From positions 186,001 to 250,000 of the forward strand of contig NZ_FNPF01000004.1 in NCBI RefSeq assembly GCF_900107235.1: a DNA stretch of 64,000 nucleotides, written 5' to 3'. The DNA is from Citreimonas salinaria. Its GTDB lineage: Bacteria > Pseudomonadota > Alphaproteobacteria > Rhodobacterales > Rhodobacteraceae. Of the stretch, positions 25,052 to 33,980 are shown piece by piece. A program made the translations under genes and the position numbers. The notes under the pieces are model-generated. The model was not told where the DNA came from, ran no database searches, and was given only the letters and a program-made list of their open reading frames with translations. Each line of letters begins with the position of its first letter. The stretch's first letter is position 1.

Positions 25052-25193
25052 TCGGTCTGCCTTTCGCTTTTCGTGAAGTCTCGGGGCCGCCGGTTCCGAG
25101 GTCAAGAGACCGCGATCTGCGGGACGCGCGCTGGCGGAATGCCGACAGCTGTTCGCGGAGCGACCGGCGGGCGCGCCGGCGGCCCGCCCATGC

Positions 25194-25223
25194 AAAACGG
25201 GCGCGACCGAGGCCGCGCCCGTT
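25194..25223 (-). terminator. Rho-independent terminator after glyA
   Basis: On the minus strand a perfect 10-bp stem (AACGGGCGCG with CGCGCCCGTT, loop eight bases) is followed by a TTTT run. It starts 16 bases after the glyA stop codon and lies between glyA and the FAH-family gene, so it separates the two units. Confidence 0.88.
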
Positions 25224-25239
25224 CGGACAGGTCAGGCGA

Positions 25240-26535
25240 TCAAAGCGCCGGGTAGATCGGGAAGCGCGCGCAGAGCGCCTCGACCTCGGCGCGGACCTTC
25301 GATTCCACCGCCTCGTTGCCGTCCTCGCCATTCTCGGCCAGCCCGTCGACCACCTCGATGATCCAGTCGGCGATCTGCCGGAACTCGGGCTCGCCGAAGC
25401 CGCGGGTGGTGCCGGCGGGGCTGCCCAGCCGGATGCCGCTGGTGACCGTCGGCTTTTCGGGATCGAAGGGCACGCCGTTCTTGTTGCAGGTGATGTGCGC
25501 GCGGCCCAGGGCCTTTTCGGTCGCGTTGCCCTTCACGCCCTTGGGGCGCAGGTCGACCAGCACGACGTGCGTGTCGGTGCCGTGGGTCACGGTGTCGAGC
25601 CCGCCCTTGATCAGCTGATCGGACAGCGCCTGCGCATTGCGGATCACGCTCGCCTGGTAGTCCTTGAACTCGGGGCGCAGCGCCTCGCCGAAGGCGACGG
25701 CCTTGGCGGCGATCACGTGCATCAGCGGACCGCCCTGGATGCCGGGGAAGATCGCGCTGTTGAGCTTTTTCGCCAGCGATTCGTCGTCGGTCAGGATCAT
25801 GCCGCCGCGCGGGCCGCGCAGGGTCTTGTGCGTCGTGGTCGTCGCGACGTGCGCGTGCGGGAAGGGCGACGGGTAGAGCCCGGTCGCAACGAGGCCGGCG
25901 AAATGCGCCATGTCGACCAGCAGGTAGGCGCCCACGCTGTCGGCGATCTCGCGCATCTTCGCGAAGTCGATGATTCGCGGGATGGCAGAGCCGCCGGCGA
26001 TGATCATCTTCGGCTGGTGCTCGGTCGCAAGCTGCGCGATCTGGTCGTAGTCGATCAGGTTGTCCTGCTGGCGCACGCCGTACTGGATGGCGTTGAACCA
26101 CTTGCCCGACTGGTTCGGCTTGGCGCCGTGGGTCAGGTGGCCGCCGGCATCCAGGCTCATCCCCAGGATGGTGTCGCCGGGCTGCAGGAGCGCGGTGAAG
26201 ACGCCCTGGTTGGCCTGCGATCCGGAGTTGGGCTGTACGTTGGCGTAGGCGACGCCGAACAGCTTGCAGGCGCGCTCGATGGCGAGGTTCTCGGCCACGT
26301 CGACCCAGTCGCAGCCGCCGTAGTAGCGCCGGCCGGGATAGCCCTCGGCGTACTTGTTGGTCATCACGCCGCCCTGCGCCTCCATCACGGCGGCCGAGAC
26401 GATGTTCTCGGATGCGATCAACTCGATCTCGTCGCGCTGGCGGCCCAGTTCGCCGCGCATGGCGGCGGCGATCTCGGGGTCGCGGGTCTCGAGACGTTCG
26501 GTGAAGAAGCCGTCGTCGCGGTGCGGTGCGTTCAT
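25240..26535 (-). CDS. glyA: Serine hydroxymethyltransferase
   Basis: A 431-residue PLP enzyme converting serine and tetrahydrofolate to glycine and methylene-tetrahydrofolate. The PLP lysine is Lys237 in [14 protein letters not shown]; other hallmarks are [46 protein letters not shown] and [11 protein letters not shown]. The start [11 protein letters not shown] has AGGAG upstream (GACAGGAGCAGGACC), so the long open extension is ignored. It ends with a strong terminator and is divergent from nadK with 170 bp between. No glycine riboswitch is seen upstream. Function is secure. Confidence 0.98.
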   Translation of the reverse strand: MNAPHRDDGFFTERLETRDPEIAAAMRGELGRQRDEIELIASENIVSAAVMEAQGGVMTNKYAEGYPGRRYYGGCDWVDVAENLAIERACKLFGVAYANVQPNSGSQANQGVFTALLQPGDTILGMSLDAGGHLTHGAKPNQSGKWFNAIQYGVRQQDNLIDYDQIAQLATEHQPKMIIAGGSAIPRIIDFAKMREIADSVGAYLLVDMAHFAGLVATGLYPSPFPHAHVATTTTHKTLRGPRGGMILTDDESLAKKLNSAIFPGIQGGPLMHVIAAKAVAFGEALRPEFKDYQASVIRNAQALSDQLIKGGLDTVTHGTDTHVVLVDLRPKGVKGNATEKALGRAHITCNKNGVPFDPEKPTVTSGIRLGSPAGTTRGFGEPEFRQIADWIIEVVDGLAENGEDGNEAVESKVRAEVEALCARFPIYPAL

Positions 26536-26705
26536 GGTCCTGCTCCTGTCGGATTCGCGTTGGGGGCGTGGATAGCGGAACACGGGCCGCAAACCCAGCA
26601 CGTAAACCGCCGCAGGGGCGGGCGCGCTGGCGTTTCGCGGCGCGGCGTGGTTGGGTCGGGGACGAAACGCGCCTTTCGGAAACCGCAGGAACTCCAGGAC
26701 CGCCC

Positions 26706-27467
26706 ATGTCGCTTCGCATCGCCTTCTGCGCCTCGAACGCACCCACGGCGCAGGCCGCCCTTGCCGCGCTGACGCGGCGCTACGGCGACCACGCCGAGGA
26801 CGGCGCCGACGTGATCGTCGCGCTGGGCGGCGACGGGTTCATGCTGGCCACGCTGCACCGCACGCAGGACAACCCCGCGCCGGTCTACGGCATGAACCGC
26901 GGCACCGTGGGCTTCCTGATGAACGGCTATTCCGAGCACGACCTGCCCGCCCGGCTGGAGGCGGCCGAGGAGGCGGTGATCAACCCGCTGGCGATGCGCG
27001 CCGCGCGGCTGGACGGCTCGGTCCACGAGGCGCTGGCGATCAACGAGGTGTCGCTGCTGCGCGCGGGACCGCAGGCCAGCCGGCTGCAGATCCACGTCGA
27101 CGGCAAGGTGCGGATGGCCGAACTGGTCTGCGACGGCGCGCTGGTCGCGACGCCGGCGGGGTCGACGGCGTACAATTATTCCGCCCACGGGCCGATCCTG
27201 CCAATCGGATCGGACGTGCTGGCGCTGACGGCGATGTCGGCCTTCCGGCCGCGGCGCTGGCGCGGCGCGCTGCTGCCCAAGACCGCGCAGGTCACCTTCG
27301 AGGTGCTGGAGCCCGAAAAACGCCCCGTCATGGCCGAGGCCGACGCCCGCGCGGTGCGCGACGTGGTGCGCGTCGACATCCGGTCGGAACCGAGCGTCGC
27401 CCACCGGGTGATGTTCGATCCCGGTCACGGGCTGGAAGAACGGCTGATCCGCGAACAGTTCGTCTGA
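26706..27467 (+). CDS. nadK: NAD kinase
   Basis: A 253-residue ATP-NAD kinase that makes NADP. The key motif GGDGFML is near residue 41, the NE-SL motif INEVSLLR and the substrate-site motif [18 protein letters not shown] follow, as in the short alphaproteobacterial NadK. The start at 26706 (MSLRIAF) is taken because the frame upstream overlaps glyA antisense and has no similarity; the region before the ATG has CAGGACC as a weak ribosome-binding site. Fourteen bases downstream is the VOC gene, so these two are likely co-transcribed. Confidence 0.95.
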   Translation: MSLRIAFCASNAPTAQAALAALTRRYGDHAEDGADVIVALGGDGFMLATLHRTQDNPAPVYGMNRGTVGFLMNGYSEHDLPARLEAAEEAVINPLAMRAARLDGSVHEALAINEVSLLRAGPQASRLQIHVDGKVRMAELVCDGALVATPAGSTAYNYSAHGPILPIGSDVLALTAMSAFRPRRWRGALLPKTAQVTFEVLEPEKRPVMAEADARAVRDVVRVDIRSEPSVAHRVMFDPGHGLEERLIREQFV

Positions 27468-27481
27468 GGCAGGAGACCCTG

Positions 27482-27883
27482 ATGGACCTTCTGGGCGTGC
27501 ATCACCTGGCCATCATATGCGGCGACTACGACCGCAGCCGTGCCTTTTATACCGAGACGCTGGGCCTGCCGGTGATCGACGAGACGTTCCGCGAGGCGCG
27601 CGACAGCTGGAAACTGGACCTGGGCCTGCCGGACGGCACGCGGCTGGAGCTGTTCAGCTTTCCCGGCGCCCCCGAACGCCCCTCGCGCCCCGAGGCGCAG
27701 GGCCTGCGGCACCTGGCCTTCGCGGTGGCGGACGTGGATGCGGCGCGCGCCGCGTTGCAGGCGAAGGGCGTCGCGGTCGAGGATATCCGGGTGGACGCGC
27801 TGACCGGCCGGCGGTTCACCTTCTTCGCCGATCCCGACGGCCTGCCGCTGGAATTGTACGAAAGCGATCCGTCCGCGGACTAG
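27482..27883 (+). CDS. VOC-superfamily (glyoxalase-like) protein
   Basis: A 133-residue protein with two beta-alpha-beta-beta-beta modules of the vicinal-oxygen-chelate fold. Motifs include LLGVHHLAIICGDYDRSRAFY, LELFSFPGAPERPS, GLRHLAFAVADVD and FFADPDGLPLELYE; the metal ligands would be His8, Glu55-region, His in GLRHLAF and Glu in PLELYE. This pattern is that of the YaeR/SMU1112c-like group of unknown substrate, not of lactoylglutathione lyase itself. AGGAG lies just upstream of the ATG. It is convergent with the Crp/Fnr gene. Confidence 0.85.
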   Translation: MDLLGVHHLAIICGDYDRSRAFYTETLGLPVIDETFREARDSWKLDLGLPDGTRLELFSFPGAPERPSRPEAQGLRHLAFAVADVDAARAALQAKGVAVEDIRVDALTGRRFTFFADPDGLPLELYESDPSAD

Positions 27884-27928
27884 ATCGCGTTCCCGGTCAG
27901 GCCCCAAGCGAAGCCGATCCGGAAGCGA

Positions 27929-28651
27929 TCACGCCATGGGATGGGCATGCACGGCAAGGCCCGCCGGGTCCAGCAGGACGAAGGATGCGCCGTCGCGCCG
28001 CAGGATGCCATCGGTTTCCCATCGGCGCAGGTGGCGGTTGACGGTTTCGCGCGTCAGCCCGCACATGTCGCCCAGGTCGGTCTGGGAAAAGCCCGCCTCC
28101 ATGCGGATCTCGCCCGGCTTGTCCGGCTTTCCCCAGTCCACGAACAGCCGCTCGAGGCAGCGGGCCAGCCGCGGCCCGGCCTCGAGCGTGGTGCGGTCCG
28201 ACAAGACCTCGACGGTCAGCCGCAGCCGGGCGCAGACCGCCTGCATGACGGCGATCGCGGCGCGCGGGCGGGTTTCGAGGAAGCGCAGCAGGTGCGCCCG
28301 GTCGACCAGCCGGCCGGTCACGTCGACCGCCGCCGTGGCGGTGGTGCTGCGCGGCCGCCCGTCCAGGGCCGCCATCTCTCCGACCACCGCGCCCGGGCCG
28401 AGCTGGGCCAGGATCCTGCGGCGCCCCTCGGCCGAGTTCAGGCTGATCTCGACGCGGCCGGTTTCGATGATCAACAGGTTCGAGTCCTCTTCGCCCTCGA
28501 TGAAGAAGGTGCGCCGTGCCGGGAAGCGCACCGGCCGGCCCATCGTGCGCAGCGTCCGGGCATCGTCCTGCGACAGCGCCCCGAACAGCAGCCCGCCTTG
28601 GCCGGGCCCGGGACGCAGCGCCGGGTTCGCAGGGGCGGTCCAGTCCGTCAT
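27929..28651 (-). CDS. Crp/Fnr-family transcriptional regulator
   Basis: A 240-residue regulator with an N-terminal cyclic-nucleotide-binding beta roll (about residues 25-140: FFIEGEEDSNLLIIETGRVEI, GPGAVVGEMAALDGRPRSTTATA in outline) and a C-terminal winged helix (about 165-230). The phosphate-cassette motif GEMAALDGRPRSTT has the R-S-T pattern of cAMP binders. The recognition helix is LTRETVNRHLRR, which keeps the R-E-x-x-x-R pattern that reads TGTGA in Crp. It has no FNR-type cysteine cluster. A perfect TGTGA-N6-TCACA site lies 33 bases before the start codon, which suggests autoregulation. GAGG is seven bases before the ATG. Confidence 0.9.
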   Translation of the reverse strand: MTDWTAPANPALRPGPGQGGLLFGALSQDDARTLRTMGRPVRFPARRTFFIEGEEDSNLLIIETGRVEISLNSAEGRRRILAQLGPGAVVGEMAALDGRPRSTTATAAVDVTGRLVDRAHLLRFLETRPRAAIAVMQAVCARLRLTVEVLSDRTTLEAGPRLARCLERLFVDWGKPDKPGEIRMEAGFSQTDLGDMCGLTRETVNRHLRRWETDGILRRDGASFVLLDPAGLAVHAHPMA

Positions 28652-28993
28652 CTCGCACCTCGCACGCCTGAAACGCCTCGCGATGTGATCCCTGTCACAG
28701 CATGGTAACGCATTCGTGCCATGATCGGAATCGTGAGGTGGCCGGGACCATCACGCAAGTATAGTCATGTTTCCTTTTTTCCCCGGCCCCCTCCGTTGCG
28801 TAACGAGTGTGCACGGCGCCACAATTTTCGGCGTTTCTCACGCATCCGCGGGCCGCGGCGACGAGAGTCATCGCGCGGCGGGTGCGGGCCCGGCGCCGGT
28901 CGGCACCGTCTCGTCATCCTCGGACTGGCGGTTCCGGCCGGTGGCGGGCGTCTTCATGTCATGGCCGCGGCCGCCTTGGCCGCAGCCAGCGGT
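28652..28993. other. 342-bp intergenic region between crp-like gene and prpE 3' end
   Basis: No convincing gene. The first 50 bases hold the Crp-type site and the promoter of the Crp/Fnr gene. The rest is downstream of prpE (minus strand) and has a polypyrimidine block (TTTCCTTTTTTCCCC, about 28767-28781). No clear terminator hairpin with a T-run was found for prpE. Confidence 0.5.
28684..28699. promoter_or_regulatory. Perfect CRP-type operator TGTGA-N6-TCACA
   Basis: The 16-base sequence TGTGATCCCTGTCACA is an exact match to the two half-sites of the Crp consensus with the correct six-base spacer. It lies 33-48 bases upstream of the start codon of the Crp/Fnr-family gene, whose recognition helix keeps the residues that contact TGTGA. 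A self-binding operator is the simplest reading. Confidence 0.7.
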
Positions 28994-30889
28994 TCAGCCC
29001 CGATTCGGATATCCCAGCCCGGCCAGCGCCGCGCGGATCTCGTCGAGGATGGCGGGATCGTCGATCGTCGCGGGCGGCTTGAACTCGGCGCCGTCGGCGA
29101 TCTGCACCATCGTCCGGCGCAGGATCTTGCCCGAGCGCGTCTTGGGCAGCCGGTCGACCACCGCGCAGAGCTTGAACGCCGCCACCGGGCCGATCTTGTC
29201 GCGCACCAGCGCCACGCATTCGCGCGCGATCTCGTCATGTGGACGATCCACGCCCTTGGTCAGGCAGACGAATCCCATCGGCAGCTGGCCCTTGAGCGGG
29301 TCCGCGACGCCGATCACCGCGCATTCGGCCACGTCCGGGTGCGCGGCCAGCACCTCCTCCATCCCGCCGGTCGACAGGCGATGGCCGGCGACGTTGATGA
29401 CGTCGTCGGTGCGCGCCATGATATAAAGGTAGCCGTCCTCGTCGATCAGGCCGGCATCGCCGGTCTCGTAGTAGCCGGGAAAGCGCGACAGGTAGGATTT
29501 GCGGAAGCGGTCCTCGGCGTTCCACAGGGTGGGCAGCGCGCCCGGCGGCAGCGGCAGCTTGACCGCGATGGCGCCCAGCGCGTCCGGCGGGAGGGGCTGG
29601 CCGTCCTCGCCCAGGATCTGCACGTCCCAGCCCGGCATCGGCACCGACGGGCTGCCGATCTTGACCGGCAGCTTCTCGATCCCGGCGGGCATGGCGACGA
29701 TGGGCCAGCCGGTCTCGGTCTGCCACCAATGGTCGTAGACCGGCTTGCCGGTGACGCCCTGCGCCCATTCGATCGTGTCAGGATCGGCGCGTTCACCGGC
29801 AAGGTAGATCGCCCGCAGTCCCGAGATGTCGTGCTGCGCCAGGTACTCGGCCTTGGGATCCTCGCGCTTGACGGCTCGGAACGCCGTGGGCGCGGTGAAG
29901 AAGGATTTCACGTCGTGCTCGGCGATGATGCGCCAGATGGTGCCGGCATCGGGCGTGCCGATGGGCTTGCCCTCGAACACGATGCTGGTGTTGCCGTGGA
30001 TCAGCGGCGCATAGGTGATGTAGCTGTGTCCCACGACCCAGCCCACGTCGGACGCGGCCCAGAACACCTCGCCCGGCTGGACGTCGTAGATGTTCTGCAT
30101 CGTCCAGTTCAGCGCCACCAGGTGCCCGGCGGTGGGGCGGACCACGCCCTTGGGCGCGCCGGTCGTGCCGCTGGTATAAAGGATGTAGGCCGGATGTGTG
30201 CCCTCGACCGGGACGCAATCGGCGGGCTCGGCAGCGGCGCAGGCGTCATGCCAGTCGGTATCGCGGCCCTCGATCAGCTCGGCACGCGCCTGTTCGCGCT
30301 GCAGCACGATGCAGAACTCGGGCTTGTGCTTCGCCTGCTCGATCGCGGCGTCGATCAGCGGCTTGTACGCGACGACGCGGCCCGGCTCGATCCCGCAGCT
30401 GGCGGCGAGGATGGCCTTTGGCCGGGCGTCGTCGATTCGCACGGCCAGCTCGTTGCTGGCGAAGCCGCCGAACACGACCGAGTGGATCGCTCCCAGCCGC
30501 GCGCAGGCCAGCATCGCCTCGACCGCCTCGGGGACCATCGGCATGTAGATGATGACGCGGTCGCCCTTCTCGATGCCGCGGGCGCGCAGGGCGCCGGCCA
30601 GGCGGGCGACGTTGTCCTGCAATTGGGCGTAGGTGACGGTCCGCTGGGTGCCGGTGATCGGGCTGTCGTGGATCAGCGCGGCCTGGTCGCCGCGCCCGGC
30701 CTTCACGTGGCGGTCGACGGCGTTCCAGCAGGTGTTCACGCGCGCGTCGGCGAACCATTCGTAACGGTCGTCGCCCCGGTCGAACAGCGCGCGGCTGGGT
30801 GCGGTGTCCCAGTCGATGGCCTGTGCCTGTTCCATCCACCACCCCTCGGGGTCCGCCTTCCAGGCGTCGTAGACCTCGCGATAGCCCAT
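28994..30889 (-). CDS. prpE: Propionyl-CoA synthetase
   Basis: A 631-residue acyl-adenylate-forming synthetase of the acetate/propionate type. Hallmarks: N-terminal YREVYDAWKADPEGWW, adenylation motif YILYTSGTTGAPKGVVR, DHWWQTETGWP, GYYETGDAGLIDEDGYLYIMARTDDVINVAGHRLSTG (in parts) and the acetylatable lysine in PKTRSGKILRR. PrpE-type proteins have this N-terminal region and YDHWWQTETG; acetyl-CoA synthetases differ there. It activates propionate to propionyl-CoA, which feeds the methylmalonyl-CoA route. It is a single gene unit, upstream region 350 bp, with no obvious regulator site seen. Confidence 0.93.
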   Translation of the reverse strand: MGYREVYDAWKADPEGWWMEQAQAIDWDTAPSRALFDRGDDRYEWFADARVNTCWNAVDRHVKAGRGDQAALIHDSPITGTQRTVTYAQLQDNVARLAGALRARGIEKGDRVIIYMPMVPEAVEAMLACARLGAIHSVVFGGFASNELAVRIDDARPKAILAASCGIEPGRVVAYKPLIDAAIEQAKHKPEFCIVLQREQARAELIEGRDTDWHDACAAAEPADCVPVEGTHPAYILYTSGTTGAPKGVVRPTAGHLVALNWTMQNIYDVQPGEVFWAASDVGWVVGHSYITYAPLIHGNTSIVFEGKPIGTPDAGTIWRIIAEHDVKSFFTAPTAFRAVKREDPKAEYLAQHDISGLRAIYLAGERADPDTIEWAQGVTGKPVYDHWWQTETGWPIVAMPAGIEKLPVKIGSPSVPMPGWDVQILGEDGQPLPPDALGAIAVKLPLPPGALPTLWNAEDRFRKSYLSRFPGYYETGDAGLIDEDGYLYIMARTDDVINVAGHRLSTGGMEEVLAAHPDVAECAVIGVADPLKGQLPMGFVCLTKGVDRPHDEIARECVALVRDKIGPVAAFKLCAVVDRLPKTRSGKILRRTMVQIADGAEFKPPATIDDPAILDEIRAALAGLGYPNRG

Positions 30890-31110
30890 GCTGTCCTCCT
30901 CTCGATCCTCCGGCTACCGGGATAGGCGGCGAGGCAAGGGGGCAGCAAGCGTGATAGCGCCGGACAGTCGGAATGCCGCATCCGGCGCAGGTCCGCGCGG
31001 CGTGAATTCGACATGCGCCGCGTCGAAAACCGGCAAGCGGAGCGCGGGCGCGGGCGTAGGCTGAGGGTGCGGGCGGCAATCCCGCCGCCCCGAACGGAGC
31101 ACGCGCCGAA

Positions 31111-31167
31111 ATGGCCGACACCAAGAAGAAGCCCGCCAAGGAAGCCGGCGGCAAGCCGAAGAAGTAA
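31111..31167 (+). CDS. Possible 18-residue lysine-rich micro-protein
   Basis: Reads MADTKKKPAKEAGGKPKK then TAA. Seven of 18 residues are lysine. A GGAG sequence lies upstream, but at an 11-base spacing, longer than ideal. It stands alone in a 350-bp gap, is framed by two GC-rich hairpins, and a strong stem-loop follows the stop by nine bases, as expected for a short transcript. Small basic proteins of this kind are often missed by gene callers. Function unknown; it could also be a chance frame. Confidence 0.35.
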   Translation: MADTKKKPAKEAGGKPKK

Positions 31168-31175
31168 CCTCGTGC

Positions 31176-31211
31176 GCCGCCGCGGTGCGTCCGGGGGACG
31201 GCCGCGGCGGC
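31176..31211 (+). terminator. Strong GC stem-loop between micro-ORF and maeB
   Basis: Arms GCCGCCGCGG (31176-31185) and CCGCGGCGGC (31202-31211) form a perfect 10-bp stem with a 16-base loop, in the short gap between the micro-ORF (+) and the end of maeB (-). No T-run follows on either strand, so it is only a candidate terminator. Confidence 0.35.
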
Positions 31212-31239
31212 ATCGCGTTCCGGATGCGCGATCGCGCGC

Positions 31240-33519
31240 CTAGCCGTACTTCGCCACCGGCGTTCCCGCGATGGCCGCCATGTTCAGCAGCCCGCGCGCG
31301 GTTATCGACGGGGTGACGATGTGGGCGCGGTTGCCCATCCCCATCAGGATCGGCCCGACCTCGAGCCCGCCGGCCTTCGCCTTGAGGATGTTGCGCGTGG
31401 CCGATGCCGCGTCGGCATGGCCGAAGATCAGCACGTTGGCCGCGCCCTGCATCCGGTTGTCGGGCAGCAGGCGGGCGCGCAGCTCGGCGTCGAGTGCGGC
31501 GTCCACGTTCATCTCGCCCTCGTAGCTGAAGTCGCGCGGTTGCGAATCCAGCAATGCGATCGCCTCGCGCAGGCGCAGGCCCGACCCCTCGGGCTGGTTG
31601 CCGAACTGGGACTGCGAGCACATGGCGATGTTGGGAGTGATCCCGAAGCGGCGCACGTGGCGCGCGGCGGCGATGGCGGTCTCGGCCAGCTGCTCGGGGC
31701 TGGGGCGGGTGTGGACGTGCGTGTCGGCGATGAACAGCGGGCCGTCCTCGAGGATCATCAGCGACAGCGCGCCGTGCGGGCGCAGCGTGCCGTGGCCCAG
31801 CACCTGCGTGACGTAGTTCAGGTGCCAGCGGAATTCGCCGAAGGTGCCGCAGATCAGGCTGTCGGCCTCGCCGCGATGGACCATCACGGCGCCGATCGCG
31901 GTGGTGTTGGTGCGCATGATCGCGCGGGCAAGGTCGGGCGTGACGCCGCGACGGGCCATCAGCTTGTGATAGCTTTCCCAGTAGTCGCGGTAGCGCGGGT
32001 CGTTTTCGGGGTTCACGATGTTGACGTCGCGGTCGGGCCGGATCTCCAGCCCCATGCGCTCGCACCGCATCTCGATCACCTCCGGCCGGCCGATCAGGAT
32101 CGGCGTCTCGGTGGTCTCCTCGATGATCGCCTGCGCGGCGCGCAGCACGCGCTCGTCCTCGCCCTCGGCGAAGACGATGCGGCGCGACGCGGTGGCGGCG
32201 GCCTCGAAGACCGGGCGCATCAGCAGGGCGGATTTGAACACGCTGGCGTCCAGCTTGCGCTTGTACTCGGCCACGTCCGCCAGCGGGCGCGCGGCGACGC
32301 CGGTCTCCATCGCGGCCTTGGCGACCGCGGTGGCGACGACGCCCGACAGGCGCGGGTCGAAGGCCTTGGGGATCAGGTAGTCGCGGCCGAAGGTCAGCTG
32401 CTCGCCGCGATAGGCGGCGGCGGCCTCGGCGCTTGTGGTGGCGCGGGCCAGCGCCGCGATCCCCTCGACGCAGGCGATCTGCATCTCGTCGTTGATCTCG
32501 GTCGCGCCCACGTCCAGCGCGCCGCGGAAGATGAACGGGAAGCACAGGACGTTGTTGACCTGGTTCGGGAAGTCGCTGCGCCCGGTGGCGATGATCGCGT
32601 CCGGGGCGACCGCGCGCGCGGCGTCGGGCATGATCTCGGGGTTGGGATTGGCCAGCGCGAAGATGATCGGACGGTTGGCCATCCGCTCGACCTGCTCGGG
32701 CTTGAGCACGTTCGGCCCCGACAGGCCCAGGAACAGGTCGGCGCCCTCGATCACGTCGTCCAGCGTGCGCTTGTCCGAGGCCTGCGCGAACGCCGCCTTG
32801 TGCGGGTTCATGTCAACCTCGCGGCCTTCGTAGACGAGGCCGTGGATATCGCACAGCCAGACGTTCTCGCGCTTCACGCCCAGCTTCAGCAGCATGTTGA
32901 GGCAGGCGATGCCGGCCGCGCCGCCGCCGGTGCTGACGACCTTGACGTCCTCGAATTTCTTTTCGGCCAGCAGCAGCGCATTGGTGGCCGCGGCCGACAC
33001 AACGATGGCAGTGCCGTGCTGGTCGTCGTGGAAGACGGGGATGTTCATCCGCTCGCGGCAGATCCGTTCCACGATGAAGCAGTCCGGCGCCTTGATGTCC
33101 TCGAGGTTGATCGCGCCGAAGGTCGGCTCGAGCGCACAGACGATCTCGGCCAGCTTCTCGGGGTCGCTCTCGTCCAGCTCGATGTCGAAGCAGTCGATGT
33201 TGGCGAACTTCTTGAACAGGACCGCCTTGCCCTCCATCACCGGCTTGGAGGCCAGCGCGCCGATGTTGCCCAGCCCCAGCACCGCCGAGCCGTTGGACAC
33301 CACCGCCACCAGGTTGCCGCGCGCGGTGAAGCGCGCCGCGTTCAGCGGGTCGTCGCGGATGTCGAGGCAGGCCTCGGCCACGCCGGGCGAATAGGCGCGG
33401 CTGAGGTCGCGGCCGTTGGCCAGCGGCTTGGTCGCGCGGATCTCGAGCTTACCTGGCTTGGGGAACTCGTGGTAATCGAGCGCCGCCTGGCGCAGCGTGT
33501 CGCTTGGCGAATCGGACAT
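31240..33519 (-). CDS. maeB: NADP-dependent malic enzyme fused to phosphotransacetylase domain
   Basis: A 759-residue two-domain protein. Residues about 1-430 are malic enzyme: SRAYSPGVAEACLDI, GNIGALASKPVMEGKAVLFK, FHDDQHGTAIV (metal site), STGGGAAGIACLNML and FALANPNPEI. Residues about 435-759 are the phosphotransacetylase-like domain (RRIVFAEGEDERVLRAAQ, GLRLREAIALLD, ILKAKAGGLEVGPILMG). It decarboxylates malate to pyruvate with NADP; in MaeB the C-terminal domain is generally regulatory, responding to acetyl-CoA, rather than catalytic. This full-length fusion fits alphaproteobacterial MaeB. It helps drain malate made by the Mcl1 route to pyruvate and NADPH. Confidence 0.95.
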   Translation of the reverse strand: MSDSPSDTLRQAALDYHEFPKPGKLEIRATKPLANGRDLSRAYSPGVAEACLDIRDDPLNAARFTARGNLVAVVSNGSAVLGLGNIGALASKPVMEGKAVLFKKFANIDCFDIELDESDPEKLAEIVCALEPTFGAINLEDIKAPDCFIVERICRERMNIPVFHDDQHGTAIVVSAAATNALLLAEKKFEDVKVVSTGGGAAGIACLNMLLKLGVKRENVWLCDIHGLVYEGREVDMNPHKAAFAQASDKRTLDDVIEGADLFLGLSGPNVLKPEQVERMANRPIIFALANPNPEIMPDAARAVAPDAIIATGRSDFPNQVNNVLCFPFIFRGALDVGATEINDEMQIACVEGIAALARATTSAEAAAAYRGEQLTFGRDYLIPKAFDPRLSGVVATAVAKAAMETGVAARPLADVAEYKRKLDASVFKSALLMRPVFEAAATASRRIVFAEGEDERVLRAAQAIIEETTETPILIGRPEVIEMRCERMGLEIRPDRDVNIVNPENDPRYRDYWESYHKLMARRGVTPDLARAIMRTNTTAIGAVMVHRGEADSLICGTFGEFRWHLNYVTQVLGHGTLRPHGALSLMILEDGPLFIADTHVHTRPSPEQLAETAIAAARHVRRFGITPNIAMCSQSQFGNQPEGSGLRLREAIALLDSQPRDFSYEGEMNVDAALDAELRARLLPDNRMQGAANVLIFGHADAASATRNILKAKAGGLEVGPILMGMGNRAHIVTPSITARGLLNMAAIAGTPVAKYG

Positions 33520-33663
33520 GCACGGACCCTTCCGGATAGCGAAGTCTGAACGGTCCGGCGGCGCGCCGGAAACCCTGCGGCGCGGGTAGCAGGTTTCGCG
33601 TGCGCTTGTAAATCACGTGACGTCAAGGCGCCGCCCCGTCGGGGGCGGGCGCAGGGAACGGCC

Positions 33664-33870
33664 TCAGTCGGCCAGCTCCTCGAGATAGGCCAGCCGGCGC
33701 GACGCCTGGTACTTGGTCAGCGCGGTGTCGAACGGCTCTCCGGTGCGCTCGCACAGCTCGCGCAGGCGCACTGCCTGCTGCTCGGTCATCGGTTCCTTGT
33801 CGCGGGCGGCAAGATCGTCCTCGGCATTCACGCCGAGGGTCTTGGTCGTCATCGTTTCCGTCAGTTTCAT
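33664..33870 (-). CDS. DUF3072-domain protein
   Basis: A 68-residue soluble protein. The C-terminal segment EPMTEQQAVRLRELCERTGEPFDTALTK followed by ASRRLAYLEEL (shown in parts) is the DUF3072 pattern: a helix with MT..QA..L..L, then a G-E-P-FD turn, then a second helix. No function is known. The start MKLTETMTTK has AAAGGAG nine bases upstream. It is divergent from the cdd operon (110 bp between starts) and lies 144 bases upstream of the start of maeB on the same strand. Confidence 0.8.
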   Translation of the reverse strand: MKLTETMTTKTLGVNAEDDLAARDKEPMTEQQAVRLRELCERTGEPFDTALTKYQASRRLAYLEELAD

Positions 33871-33980
33871 GGCGCGTCTCCTTTGGTCGGAAAACGCCTG
33901 CGGTTGCGGCGCGGTTCCGTGTTGCAATCGGCGCGGCACCCTTCCAGATTGAGACTCCGTTCACGCCGACAGGAGCTTCC

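Larger units (their letters stand above)
30890..31239. other. 350-bp region between prpE and maeB 3' end
   Basis: Holds the prpE promoter side, two strong hairpins (GGGCGGC with GCCGCCC, 31071-31090; and 31176-31211) and a possible 18-codon reading frame between them (31111-31167). Apart from these nothing is recognised. Confidence 0.5.

Noticed and set aside
26536-26705. Glycine riboswitch upstream of glyA
   Set aside because: The 170-bp gap between glyA and nadK shows no tandem aptamer-like conserved blocks that I can recognise.
30914-32545. A 543-codon minus-strand frame across the prpE-maeB gap
   Set aside because: It is an off-frame reading of maeB extended into the gap; arginine-rich and without any domain.
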